DNA of 64,000 bases from Acidobacteriota bacterium (GTDB lineage: Bacteria > Acidobacteriota > Terriglobia > Terriglobales > Acidobacteriaceae). The translations under genes and the position numbers were made by a program. Positions 50,718 through 58,753 of the stretch are shown here, piece after piece (the first letter of the stretch is position 1; every line of letters begins with the position of its first letter). The notes under the pieces are model-generated. The model saw only the letters and a list, made by a program, of their open reading frames with translations, had not been told where the DNA came from and made no database searches. The DNA lies in the NCBI GenBank assembly GCA_018268855.1, contig JAFDVR010000017.1:310001-374000 (forward strand). Reading direction: 5' to 3'.

Positions 50718-50962
50718 TTTTTAGCTGTTAGTAGATCGGTGCCGGGGCTGGCTTAGGAGAGCCCGGGGCTAAAGCCCGTCTGTTTCGTGCGTTTATTTCA
50801 GTGGCCTGAGGCCACTGCTCCCTCCGGGTCGCGCTTCGCGCGATGGCGAGCTTCGCGCGCGGAAAAGCAGATTCCTCACTACGTTCGGAATGACAATTTC
50901 GTGGAAGTATTACGCCCGTGTTCCGCCAGAACTAACAACTAGAAACTAAGAACTAACAACTG
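50701..50962. repeat. 262-bp MITE-like element with 32-bp terminal inverted repeats
   Basis: The left end (50701-50732) begins CAGTTGTTAGTT and matches the reverse complement of the right end (50931-50962) at 29 of 32 bases. The interior holds GGGCTAAAGCCC, a 19-bp palindrome CAGTGGCCTGAGGCCACTG, and one REP-like repeat. There is no coding frame with a ribosome site and no clear target duplication. It fills nearly all of the 302-base gap between pyrF and the phospholipase gene. Confidence 0.65.
50826..50899. repeat. REP-like dispersed repeat, type A, inside the MITE-like element
   Basis: GGTCGCGC, a GC-rich palindromic stretch, CGGAAAAGCAGATTCCTC, then TCGGAATGACAATT. The order and spacing are as in the copy at 21153-21225. 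Confidence 0.7.
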
Positions 50963-51019
50963 GTTCGCGACTGGTTTGACAACGGGTGCCGCGAGGGGAA
51001 ATCGTAGACGCCATACCTC

Positions 51020-53461
51020 ATGGATACTCGACGCGACTTTCTTAAGATGGCTGCTCTGCTTTCTGGCGTGGTGGGTGTTTCTAGTTTTCTGCCGGATTCG
51101 GTTCAGCGGGCGTATGCGATTGCGCCGGAGCCGGGGACGACGTGGGCGGATGCCGAGCATGTTGTTCTGCTGATGCAGGAGAACCGGTCGTTCGATCATG
51201 CGCTGGGGACGCTCCGCGGGGTGCGCGGGTTCAACGATCCGCGGGCGTTTCGGCTCCCGAATGGAAATTCGGTATTTGTGCAGACGGATGCAGCGGGAAA
51301 CTCGTATGCGCCGTGGCGGCTAAATATCAAGGACACGCGGATTACGTGGATGGGGTCCCTGCACCACTCGCGGCAGAGCCAGGTGGATGCGTGGAACGAT
51401 GGATGGCACGATGGATGGCTGGAGGCGAAGCGTCCCGGCAAAAAAGAGTATGCCCACATGCCGCTGACGATGGGCTACTACACGCGCGAGGACCTGCCGT
51501 TTTATTACGCCCTGGCGGATGCGTTTACGGTGTGCGATCAGAATTACTGCTCGGTGCTGACGAGCACTTCGCCGAACCGTTGCTACTTCTGGAGCGGCAC
51601 GATCCGCGATGAGAAGAACGGCGTGCATGTTCGCAATGAAGTGATCGACGATGGCGGGCTGCGGTGGAAGACATTTCCGGAGCGGTTGCAGGAGGCGGGA
51701 GTCAGTTGGAAGGCCTATCAGAATGAGCTGACGAATGCGGACATTTCGGGGCAGGCTGAGGGGTGGCTCTCGAATTATGGCGATAACACGCTGGAATGTT
51801 TTGCGGCGTATCACGTGGAGGCGTATCCGGGTGCTGTGGCTACGAAGCAGCGGCGGGTCAAAGAACTGTCGCGGGATGCGGAGAAGCTGGAGGCTTCTCT
51901 GGCGAAGGCCAGGGGTGAAGTTGCAGCGGCGGATTTGCGGCGGCAGTTGGAGCTTGTTCGCAGCAAGATAGAGGTGCTGAAGACGGCGATTGCTCATGGT
52001 GGCGAAGCTAAATACCGCAAGCTCACGGCGCAGGAGAAGGCGCTGCATCATGCGGCGCTTACGACGAACACGGGCGATACGGATTTTCGGCAGCTTGATT
52101 CCCTGCCGTATCAGGCGGAGGGCAAGCGGCAGACGATGCGCGTGCCGAAGGGCGATATCTTTTACCAGTTTCGTAAGGATGTGAATGAGGGCAAGCTGCC
52201 AACGATCTCGTGGCTGACTGCGCCGGAGAATTTTTCAGACCATCCTTCGGCGCCTTGGTATGGGGCCTGGTATGTCTCCGAGGTGATGGACATTCTGACG
52301 AAAAACCCTGAGGTGTGGAAGAAGACGATCTTCATTCTGACGTATGACGAGAATGATGGGTACTTTGATCACGCGCCTTGTTATGTGGCTGCCGATCCGA
52401 AGCGGCCGGAGACAGGTGGCGCTTCGGAGGGCGTGGACACGGAGGGGGAGTTTATCCAGAAGGATGAGGAGTTGCGAATGGGTACGCCGCTGAAAGATGC
52501 GCGCACCGGTCCGATTGGCATGGGGTTCCGCGTGCCGATGATTGTGGCGTCGCCGTGGAGCCGCGGTGGTTGGGTGAATTCGCAGTTGTTCGATCACACA
52601 TCGACGCTAATGTTTCTGGAGAGGTTTGTTGCGAAGAAGTTTGGCAAGCATGTTCGTGAAGAGAACATCAGCGAGTGGAGGCGGACGGTTGCGGGCGATA
52701 TGACTTCGATCTTCCGGCCTTATAACGGGAAGAAGGATGAACTGGAGTATCTGGATCGCGACAAGTTTGTGATTGGGATTGAGCAGGCGCGGTTCAAGGA
52801 TGTTCCGACGAATTACACGCGGCTGGATGCGGCGATGGTTGAGGCGATTAATCGTGGTGCGGGGTTGATGGCACAGCAGGAGAAAGGGACGAAGCCTGCT
52901 TGCGCGCTTCCTTATGAGCTTTATGCGGATGGTGGCGTGAGTGAGGATGGCAAGTATTTTGAGTTGCGGCTACGTGCGGGCGACAAGATGCATGGGGCGC
53001 GATCGGCTGGGGCTGCGTTCAATGTGTATCTGCGAGGGGCGAAGTTTCAGGCGGCTACGTATGCGGTGAAGGCTGGCGACACGGTGGTGCGGCGGTATCC
53101 CATGTCGATGTTTGATGGGATTGAGGTGCATGCGCCGAATGGGTTCTATCGGTCGTTTACGGGGGCGATGCCGGTGCAGGCTTCGGTTGAGTATGCGAAG
53201 ACGGGCGATGTGATGGTGCGTTTGCGGAATTTGAGTGCGAAGGCTGTTGAGGTTGTGTTGGTGGATAACGCGTATAAGGCTGGCACGCAGCGGAAGCGGG
53301 TTGCGGCTCGTGGGAGGGGTTCTGTGGTGGTGCCGCTGCGGAAGAGTTTTGGGTGGTATGACTTTTCTGTGAAGGTGGATGGTGGCGAGGCGCGGTTTGC
53401 GGGGCGGGTGGAGACCGGGCGTTCGAGCATGACAGATCCGGTGATGGGTGGAGTGGTTTAA
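51020..53461 (+). CDS. Tat-exported phosphocholine-type phospholipase C
   Basis: This is an 813-aa secreted enzyme of the PlcH/PlcN family that hydrolyses phosphatidylcholine or sphingomyelin headgroups. The signal is twin-arginine (TRRDFLKMAALLSG, cut near AYA). The catalytic core shows LLMQENRSFDHALGTL, WSGTIRDEKNG, ISWLTAPENFSDHPSA, ILTYDENDGYFDHAPC and GFRVPMIVASPWSRGGWV. Two C-terminal beta domains follow (from about residue 620), as in the family. A helical insert (residues 275-330, rich in Lys and Glu) is present. An immediate terminator follows the stop. It may acquire phosphate or remodel host or soil lipids. Confidence 0.93.
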   Translation: MDTRRDFLKMAALLSGVVGVSSFLPDSVQRAYAIAPEPGTTWADAEHVVLLMQENRSFDHALGTLRGVRGFNDPRAFRLPNGNSVFVQTDAAGNSYAPWRLNIKDTRITWMGSLHHSRQSQVDAWNDGWHDGWLEAKRPGKKEYAHMPLTMGYYTREDLPFYYALADAFTVCDQNYCSVLTSTSPNRCYFWSGTIRDEKNGVHVRNEVIDDGGLRWKTFPERLQEAGVSWKAYQNELTNADISGQAEGWLSNYGDNTLECFAAYHVEAYPGAVATKQRRVKELSRDAEKLEASLAKARGEVAAADLRRQLELVRSKIEVLKTAIAHGGEAKYRKLTAQEKALHHAALTTNTGDTDFRQLDSLPYQAEGKRQTMRVPKGDIFYQFRKDVNEGKLPTISWLTAPENFSDHPSAPWYGAWYVSEVMDILTKNPEVWKKTIFILTYDENDGYFDHAPCYVAADPKRPETGGASEGVDTEGEFIQKDEELRMGTPLKDARTGPIGMGFRVPMIVASPWSRGGWVNSQLFDHTSTLMFLERFVAKKFGKHVREENISEWRRTVAGDMTSIFRPYNGKKDELEYLDRDKFVIGIEQARFKDVPTNYTRLDAAMVEAINRGAGLMAQQEKGTKPACALPYELYADGGVSEDGKYFELRLRAGDKMHGARSAGAAFNVYLRGAKFQAATYAVKAGDTVVRRYPMSMFDGIEVHAPNGFYRSFTGAMPVQASVEYAKTGDVMVRLRNLSAKAVEVVLVDNAYKAGTQRKRVAARGRGSVVVPLRKSFGWYDFSVKVDGGEARFAGRVETGRSSMTDPVMGGVV

Positions 53462-53466
53462 ACAGA

Positions 53467-53492
53467 AAAGCCCGAACCAGAGTTCGGGCTTT
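53467..53492. terminator. Bidirectional terminator after the phospholipase gene
   Basis: There is a 10-bp perfect stem AAAGCCCGAA / TTCGGGCTTT with a six-base loop. A-rich and T-rich flanks serve both the phospholipase and the convergent small zinc-ribbon gene. Confidence 0.85.
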
Positions 53493-53514
53493 GATTCTTG
53501 CTTTGTGCTTTGAA

Positions 53515-53694
53515 CTAGAGGCGCTCGAAAAATTCGCATGCGGAGCATGAGATGTACATGCCGCCGGCGACGCCGCGGTCGCGGTCTTTGACGCGCTTGA
53601 CGATGCGAGTGGGCTTGGAGCACTTGGGGCAATCAGTGCTCTTGGTCGTGTCCATGACCTTCTTGCGGTCACCAGTTTTGGCAATCTTCGCCAT
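53515..53694 (-). CDS. 59-aa zinc-ribbon protein
   Basis: This is a 59-aa protein with a perfect CPKC...CSAC four-cysteine ribbon (TDCPKCSKPTRIV and MYISCSACEFFERL), basic N-terminus (MAKIAKTGDRKKV) and AAGGAG 7 bases before the ATG. It is convergent with the phospholipase gene and shares its terminator. The function is unknown; small ribbons of this size often bind RNA or ribosomes. Confidence 0.75.
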   Translation of the reverse strand: MAKIAKTGDRKKVMDTTKSTDCPKCSKPTRIVKRVKDRDRGVAGGMYISCSACEFFERL

Positions 53695-53843
53695 TGGAAA
53701 TCTCCTTGTTACTTCAATGAGTTGACGCGCGCTATCCGCTGCTAGCTCCAGGTGCGTGGCTGATGCGGGTAGAGGCGTGTGTGCAGCAAAGACCGGCTGC
53801 GCGCCAATCGTGCGGCTGTCTGTTCCAGTTTACATGATGCGCG

Positions 53844-54941
53844 CTATGGCTGGGGCGGCGTGGCGGCGGGAGGTGCCGAAGTGGTTCCCTGTTCCTGCTT
53901 TGGCTTGGGGACCGTGATCTTTTCCTGCGTGCCGCTGATTGGCTTTTCGTTGTCTTTGAGCAGGGATGGGGCGCGGTGCTGGCCGGGGTCTTCTCCGGGG
54001 GCGGGCGGGGCCTGATCGCCGAGGGCGATGCGGCGCTCGGGTTGCGCTATCTTGTAGCCGTTCATCTCGTCCTTGTCGTGGATTTCGATGGGCTTGCCGA
54101 GGGCGGCGATTTTGACGAGGACGACGCGGTCTCCGCGGAAACGGACGAAGTGCATGATTTCGGGCTGGCGACCGTAGATCCACTCTTCGAGGACTTCGCC
54201 GTCGGTGCCGCCGTTGGGGTGTTCGCGGACCTTCATAACGGGCTGACCGAGGGCGGCGAGCACCATCTTATGGTTCATGCCGACGAGGACGTCATGCTGC
54301 TTGACGACGGTCTGGAGCCAGTCGGGGAGCGTGTCGGCGTAGGCTGCGGCGCTGGACTTTACGCCGAAGTCGAGGATGGGTTCGAGCAGGAGTTTGACTT
54401 CGGGGCCACTAAGGTTGGGGACGCGGCCTTCAAAGACGAGGATGATGCGCGAGCCGGTGACGATATCTTTACCGTCGGGCGCGAGCGCCAGGCCGTTGAG
54501 TTCGATGTGGCGGAGGAAACGGTGTGGCGGATAGGGGCCGCCGTTGAGGTCAAGGATGATGCGGTCGGGCTTGAATTCCAGATGCGTGATTTGGAAGCGG
54601 TCGCCCTGGTTGAGCGAGGTTCCCTTCTTGTAAAGGCGGGTCTTTAGTTCCTCGATGTCGGGGTCCATACGTCCGTTGGCGTGAAGAACGATGCCCGGTG
54701 GGCCGACAGGAATCGCGCGCATGGCGAAGCCCATCTCGGCGAGAAGTTCGCGGACGAGGAGGCGGCGGCCGTCCTGATCGAGCGGTTCGGTTGGAAGTTG
54801 GACGCGCGTGGGCTTGAAGGGGCGGATGAGGCCTTCCGTTGCAGTTTGTTTGCCTACGACGAAGGGCTCTTCTGCGTGCGCGAGTGGGACGAGGAGGAGT
54901 GCGGTGAGGACGAGTGCGCGGATTGTGCCTAGGCGCGACAT
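53844..54941 (-). CDS. Secreted protein of unknown function
   Basis: This is a 365-aa protein beginning at MSRLGTIRALVLTALLLVPL with a signal peptide ending at AHA. The longer frame from 55010 adds a non-homologous tail. It contains LVRELLAEMGFAMRAIPVGPPG, ITHLEFKPDRIILDLNGGP and SGPEVKLLLEPILDFGVKSS, then an SmpA-like segment (KMVLAALGQPVMKVREHP). The C-terminal 60 residues are Pro/Glu/Lys-rich and likely disordered. The family is not recognised. Its 3' end is separated from the zinc-ribbon start by 149 gene-free bases. Confidence 0.7.
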   Translation of the reverse strand: MSRLGTIRALVLTALLLVPLAHAEEPFVVGKQTATEGLIRPFKPTRVQLPTEPLDQDGRRLLVRELLAEMGFAMRAIPVGPPGIVLHANGRMDPDIEELKTRLYKKGTSLNQGDRFQITHLEFKPDRIILDLNGGPYPPHRFLRHIELNGLALAPDGKDIVTGSRIILVFEGRVPNLSGPEVKLLLEPILDFGVKSSAAAYADTLPDWLQTVVKQHDVLVGMNHKMVLAALGQPVMKVREHPNGGTDGEVLEEWIYGRQPEIMHFVRFRGDRVVLVKIAALGKPIEIHDKDEMNGYKIAQPERRIALGDQAPPAPGEDPGQHRAPSLLKDNEKPISGTQEKITVPKPKQEQGTTSAPPAATPPQP

Positions 54942-55085
54942 TTTGGTTTCAGTCTTAGTCTTAGTTTTGACTGTGTTGCTTCCGTCCGCTGCGGAAGTAT
55001 GGAGACACAATAGTCCTGTGATGCGGGCGTGGCAAGTGTCGATGTGCGCTAGTTATTTTGGGTGCATGGTCGCACTTTGCGCGAT

Positions 55086-55156
55086 GGATGTCCGCTATCG
55101 CGAACATCGGCAAAAGCAGGTCTCTCCACTCACGCTTCGCGTTCGGTCGAGATGAC
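55086..55156. repeat. REP-like dispersed repeat, type B
   Basis: The same block order as at 21279-21349: an imperfect GATG...CGCGAACATC hairpin, GGCAAAAGCAGG, TCTCTCCACTC, and GTTCGGTCGAGATGAC. It lies between the 365-aa secreted protein start and the CPBP gene end. Confidence 0.75.
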
Positions 55157-55161
55157 CAGCC

Positions 55162-56169
55162 TTATTTGCTGAAATCTTGAGAGTTGTTCGATGGCGGGTT
55201 GGCCGGGGCGATCTGGACGAGGGCGGCGATCTTCGCTTTGGCTTCTTCTTCCATGCGCGCGTGTTCGGGGGGTGGGGGCGGCTCCATGGGGTAGCCCGCG
55301 CCTTCGATGGGGCGGTAGGTGTACTCCCATGCGTAATCGCGCGTGGTGAGGACGAGGATGGCGATGCCTGCGATGAGGACAATGGGCGCGAGGACTGAGG
55401 AGGCCGGGCCGAAGAAGCCTCCGGTGAACCAGAAGGGCGTGCCGACGTTAGCGGTGATGATGGTATTGAAGCGGCGGTCGCCGTCCACGGGTAGGCCGAA
55501 GAGGATGCCTGCGCTGGCGAGCCATGCGAAGTGCAGACCCCAGGAAAGCCAGAGAGCGCGCGTGCGGAGGTAGGCGATGGCGCAGGCCATGGCGAAGAGC
55601 AGCGCGGTGAGCGTGGAGGCTATGGAGGCCTGCACGTTCTGCATGTGCACGATGCCGAAGATGGCGACCATGGCGACGGTGGCCCAGGCTTCTCCTACGG
55701 CGTCGGCGAGGCGCTGGAAGGCGTATCCGCGGAAGGCGATTTCGGCAGCGAACGAGATGGCCGCGGCAGTGAGGAGTTGGACGATGAGTGCGTTCCACGC
55801 GCGCAGAGAGAAGTCGAACTCGGGCTGTAGCGCACCGACGAGCACCATGGGGAGAACGACCGCCGTGACCATGCCCCAGCCGATAGCGATGCCGAGGAGT
55901 CCTTCTCGCGAGGTGGTTGCGCGGCGCGGAAAGCCGAGGTATGCGAGCGGTGCGAATCCGCGGTCGAAGACCGTGGCGAAGACACTGAAGCCGATGAGGA
56001 GAAGGACGATCTCCAACAACGAATTGGCGAGCGGTCCGTATGCCGGTGCGATGAACTGGCCGAGGGAGCCGGCAACGTATGCGGACATGAGTATCCAGAC
56101 TGCGCCAAGCAGGAACTGGCGTGCTGCGGCCGCGCGGCTCATGGGTGCCTGGGTGAATGCGGTACTCAT
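55162..56169 (-). CDS. CPBP-family intramembrane metalloprotease
   Basis: This is a 335-aa polytopic protein of the CAAX-protease / bacteriocin-processing (Abi) family. The glutamate motif reads SFAAEIAFRGYAFQRL (E-x3-R), and the later histidine motif is FGIVHMQNVQA; a third polar position lies in LSWGLHFAWLAS. About eight membrane spans precede a proline-rich, cytoplasmic C-terminus (GYPMEPPPPPEHARM). The first motif has EI instead of the usual EE, which is common in the family. It lies 8 bases after accA. Confidence 0.85.
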   Translation of the reverse strand: MSTAFTQAPMSRAAAARQFLLGAVWILMSAYVAGSLGQFIAPAYGPLANSLLEIVLLLIGFSVFATVFDRGFAPLAYLGFPRRATTSREGLLGIAIGWGMVTAVVLPMVLVGALQPEFDFSLRAWNALIVQLLTAAAISFAAEIAFRGYAFQRLADAVGEAWATVAMVAIFGIVHMQNVQASIASTLTALLFAMACAIAYLRTRALWLSWGLHFAWLASAGILFGLPVDGDRRFNTIITANVGTPFWFTGGFFGPASSVLAPIVLIAGIAILVLTTRDYAWEYTYRPIEGAGYPMEPPPPPEHARMEEEAKAKIAALVQIAPANPPSNNSQDFSK

Positions 56170-56177
56170 GCTGTTTG

Positions 56178-57020
56178 TTATGACGTGTAGAACTGCGCGA
56201 TGTTACGGAACTTTGCCATGCGCTTTTGGATAAGTGTGTCGATGGGCATGGCCTGCAGTTCGCCGAGATGCCACTGGATGCGTTCTGCGATGGTCTGCAT
56301 GACACATGCGGGATCGTCCTGCGCCCCGCCTTCCGGTTCGGGAATGATGTCGTCGACGCAACCCAAATTTTTCACCTGCTGCGCTGTGTACTTGAGCGCT
56401 TCGGCGGCCTGCTGGCGCTTGGTGGCGTCCTTCCACATGATGGAGGCGCAGCCCTCGGGGGAAATAACGGAGTAGATGCCGTTCTCGAGAATCAGAACGC
56501 GGTCAGCGACTGCGAGTGCGAGCGCTCCGCCGGAGCCGCCTTCGCCGGTGATGAGCGAGATGGTAGGCACGCGCAGGCGGCTCATCTCCAGAAGATTGCG
56601 GGCGATGGCTTCCCCTTGTCCGCGCTCTTCTGCACCGAGGCCGGGGTTCGCGCCGGCAAGATCGATGAAGCTGATGACCGGACGGTTGAACTTCTCGGCA
56701 ATCTTCATGGCGCGGAGAGCTTTGCGATAGCCTTCGGGATCGGGCATGCCGAACTTGCGATGCACCTTTTCCTTGGTGGAGCGGCCCTTGAGGTTGCAGA
56801 TGGCCATGACGGGCTGGCCGTTGAACATGGCCATGCCGCACGCCATCGCCGGGTCGTCGCCGAAGGCACGGTCGCCATGCACTTCACTGAAGTCGGTAAA
56901 GATCGCTTCGATCACGTCCATGGGATAAGGGCGCTGCGGGTGACGCGCCATCTCGGTCTTTCGCCACGCCTCGGGAATGACTTCCTGCGGCGCTTGCTTG
57001 GGGTCCTGGATTTCTGCCAT
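56178..57020 (-). CDS. accA: Acetyl-CoA carboxylase carboxyltransferase subunit alpha
   Basis: This 280-aa subunit transfers the carboxyl group from biotin to acetyl-CoA. Landmarks are AWRKTEMARHPQRPYP, LKGRSTKEKVHRKFGMPDPEGY, FIDLAGANPGLGAEERGQGE, the oxyanion-hole ITGEGGSGGALALAVADRV, and ISPEGCASIMWKDATK. It is shorter than the usual 315-320 aa because the N-terminal helix region is missing, but all catalytic segments are present. The ATG is preceded by a gap that is divergent with the aldehyde dehydrogenase (149 bases). accD is not in the window. Confidence 0.95.
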   Translation of the reverse strand: MAEIQDPKQAPQEVIPEAWRKTEMARHPQRPYPMDVIEAIFTDFSEVHGDRAFGDDPAMACGMAMFNGQPVMAICNLKGRSTKEKVHRKFGMPDPEGYRKALRAMKIAEKFNRPVISFIDLAGANPGLGAEERGQGEAIARNLLEMSRLRVPTISLITGEGGSGGALALAVADRVLILENGIYSVISPEGCASIMWKDATKRQQAAEALKYTAQQVKNLGCVDDIIPEPEGGAQDDPACVMQTIAERIQWHLGELQAMPIDTLIQKRMAKFRNIAQFYTS

Positions 57021-57169
57021 ACCGAAGTTGATTGTAGAGCGCAGGTGGGTGAAGCGGCAAAGGTGAGAAAGTTATGCAGAGATATGCGTGTGGGTGTAGA
57101 GTGCTTCCCTGCTCTATGCAAAGCGTGTTCGTGTATTCAATCCGAACCGTTACATGAAGGAGAATTTCT

Positions 57170-58675
57170 ATGGCCACTGCAATAACTATCGATCCCCGCC
57201 TCGGCGCAGATGCTTCCTCGTTTGTCTCCGGTAAACATGCCATGCTGATCGACGGCAACTTGGTCGCGGCAAAATCTGGTAAGACGTTTCCCGTATATAA
57301 CCCTGCTGATGGTACTGAAATCTGCCAGGTGCCCGAAGCTGATGCGGCAGATGTAGATATTGCGGTTCGTGCTGCACGGCATGCATTCGATGGTGGCGCG
57401 TGGCCTGCGTTAACCCCATCGCAACGCGGCCGTCTGCTGTGGAAGGTAGCTGATTTGTTAGAGCAGCACACCGAAGAGTTTGCGCAATTGGAAGCACTGG
57501 ATAACGGCAAGCCTGTTTCAGTCGCAGGCGTTGCGGACGTACCTCTGGCCGTTGATTTGTTCCGCTACATGGCGGGCTGGGCAACGAAGACACTGGGCTC
57601 GACGATTCCAATTTCCGCAGGCAATGATTTTTTGTCGTACACGGTGCGCGAGCCGGTTGGCGTTGTCGCACAAATTATTCCGTGGAACTTTCCGCTGTTG
57701 ATGGCGGCATGGAAGCTCGGTCCGGCGTTGGCGACAGGATGCACCGTGGTGATGAAGCTTGCAGAACAGACTCCGCTGAGCGGTTTGCGCCTGGCACAGC
57801 TTTTTGTAGAAGCCGGTTTCCCTCCCGGAGTAGTCAATATCCTTGCCGGATTTGGTGAGCCTTGCGGAGCTCCGCTGGCCGCGCATGATTTAGTCGATAA
57901 GGTAGCGTTTACCGGATCGACAGAGGTAGGCAAGCTGATTGCGCGTGCCGCAACAGGAAATCTCAAGAAAGTGACGCTGGAACTTGGCGGCAAGTCGCCT
58001 GCCATTATCTTTCCGGATGCTGATATGGATACGGCCATTGCGGGCGCTGCTTCAGCGATCTTCTTTAACCAGGGACAGTGCTGCTGCGCTGGTTCACGTT
58101 TGTTCGCTCACGAAAGTGTCTTCGATCAAGTGGTGGAAGGCGTTTCGCATATCGGCAGCAAAATTAAAATCGGGCCGGGTCTTGACCCAACAACCGAGCT
58201 GGGGCCGCTGGTAAGTGAGGAGCAGTTCGATCGCGTGACGAGCTTTATCAAGAGCGGACATGAACAAGGTGCTAAGGTGGGCACCGGCGGCAAACGCCAC
58301 AGCGACCGTGGGTACTTTGTGCAACCGACTTTGCTGCACAACGTAAGGCCTGGCATGAAGGTTGTGGATGAAGAAATTTTTGGACCAGTAGTTGTCGCAC
58401 AAAGTTTCAAGACGGACGCTGATCTACAACGTCTGGCGGCGCAGGCGAATGATACTGTATATGGCCTGGCGGCGAGCGTATGGACGCGCGATATTTCAGT
58501 TGCACACAAAATGGCGCGGATGATTAAAGCGGGCACTGTCTGGGTGAACTGCCACAACGTCTTTGACGCAGCGCTTCCCTTCGGTGGATATAAGCAGTCC
58601 GGTTGGGGACGCGAGATGGGTGCAGAGGTGCTCAACAACTACACCGAAGTAAAGGCTGTGACTGTGAAACTGTAA
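57170..58675 (+). CDS. NAD(P)-dependent aldehyde dehydrogenase
   Basis: This is a 501-aa enzyme. The N-terminal half has the coenzyme-binding IIPWNFPLLMAAWKLGPALA and VAFTGSTEVGKLI, catalytic glutamate in LELGGKSPAIIF, and catalytic cysteine in FNQGQCCCAGSRLF. The C-terminus PFGGYKQSGWGREMG is standard for the ALDH1/2 branch. AAGGAG lies 9-14 bases upstream of the ATG, and a strong terminator follows. The substrate cannot be assigned. Confidence 0.95.
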   Translation: MATAITIDPRLGADASSFVSGKHAMLIDGNLVAAKSGKTFPVYNPADGTEICQVPEADAADVDIAVRAARHAFDGGAWPALTPSQRGRLLWKVADLLEQHTEEFAQLEALDNGKPVSVAGVADVPLAVDLFRYMAGWATKTLGSTIPISAGNDFLSYTVREPVGVVAQIIPWNFPLLMAAWKLGPALATGCTVVMKLAEQTPLSGLRLAQLFVEAGFPPGVVNILAGFGEPCGAPLAAHDLVDKVAFTGSTEVGKLIARAATGNLKKVTLELGGKSPAIIFPDADMDTAIAGAASAIFFNQGQCCCAGSRLFAHESVFDQVVEGVSHIGSKIKIGPGLDPTTELGPLVSEEQFDRVTSFIKSGHEQGAKVGTGGKRHSDRGYFVQPTLLHNVRPGMKVVDEEIFGPVVVAQSFKTDADLQRLAAQANDTVYGLAASVWTRDISVAHKMARMIKAGTVWVNCHNVFDAALPFGGYKQSGWGREMGAEVLNNYTEVKAVTVKL

Positions 58676-58690
58676 TTATTTTTTGTATAT

Positions 58691-58727
58691 GCAAAGAGCG
58701 AGCCGATAATAGCGGCTCGCTCTTTGC
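58691..58727. terminator. Bidirectional terminator of the aldehyde dehydrogenase and sulfatase genes
   Basis: There is a 15-bp perfect stem (GCAAAGAGCGAGCCG at 58691-58705 with 58713-58727, seven-base loop). Flanking T-rich sequence serves both convergent genes. Confidence 0.88.
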
Positions 58728-58753
58728 GCTTAATTAGCGCACTCACAGATGTG

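Noticed and set aside
56178..57020. accA as a truncated pseudogene
   Set aside because: It is about 35-40 aa shorter than E. coli AccA, but only the N-terminal helix region is missing. All catalytic segments and the frame are intact.
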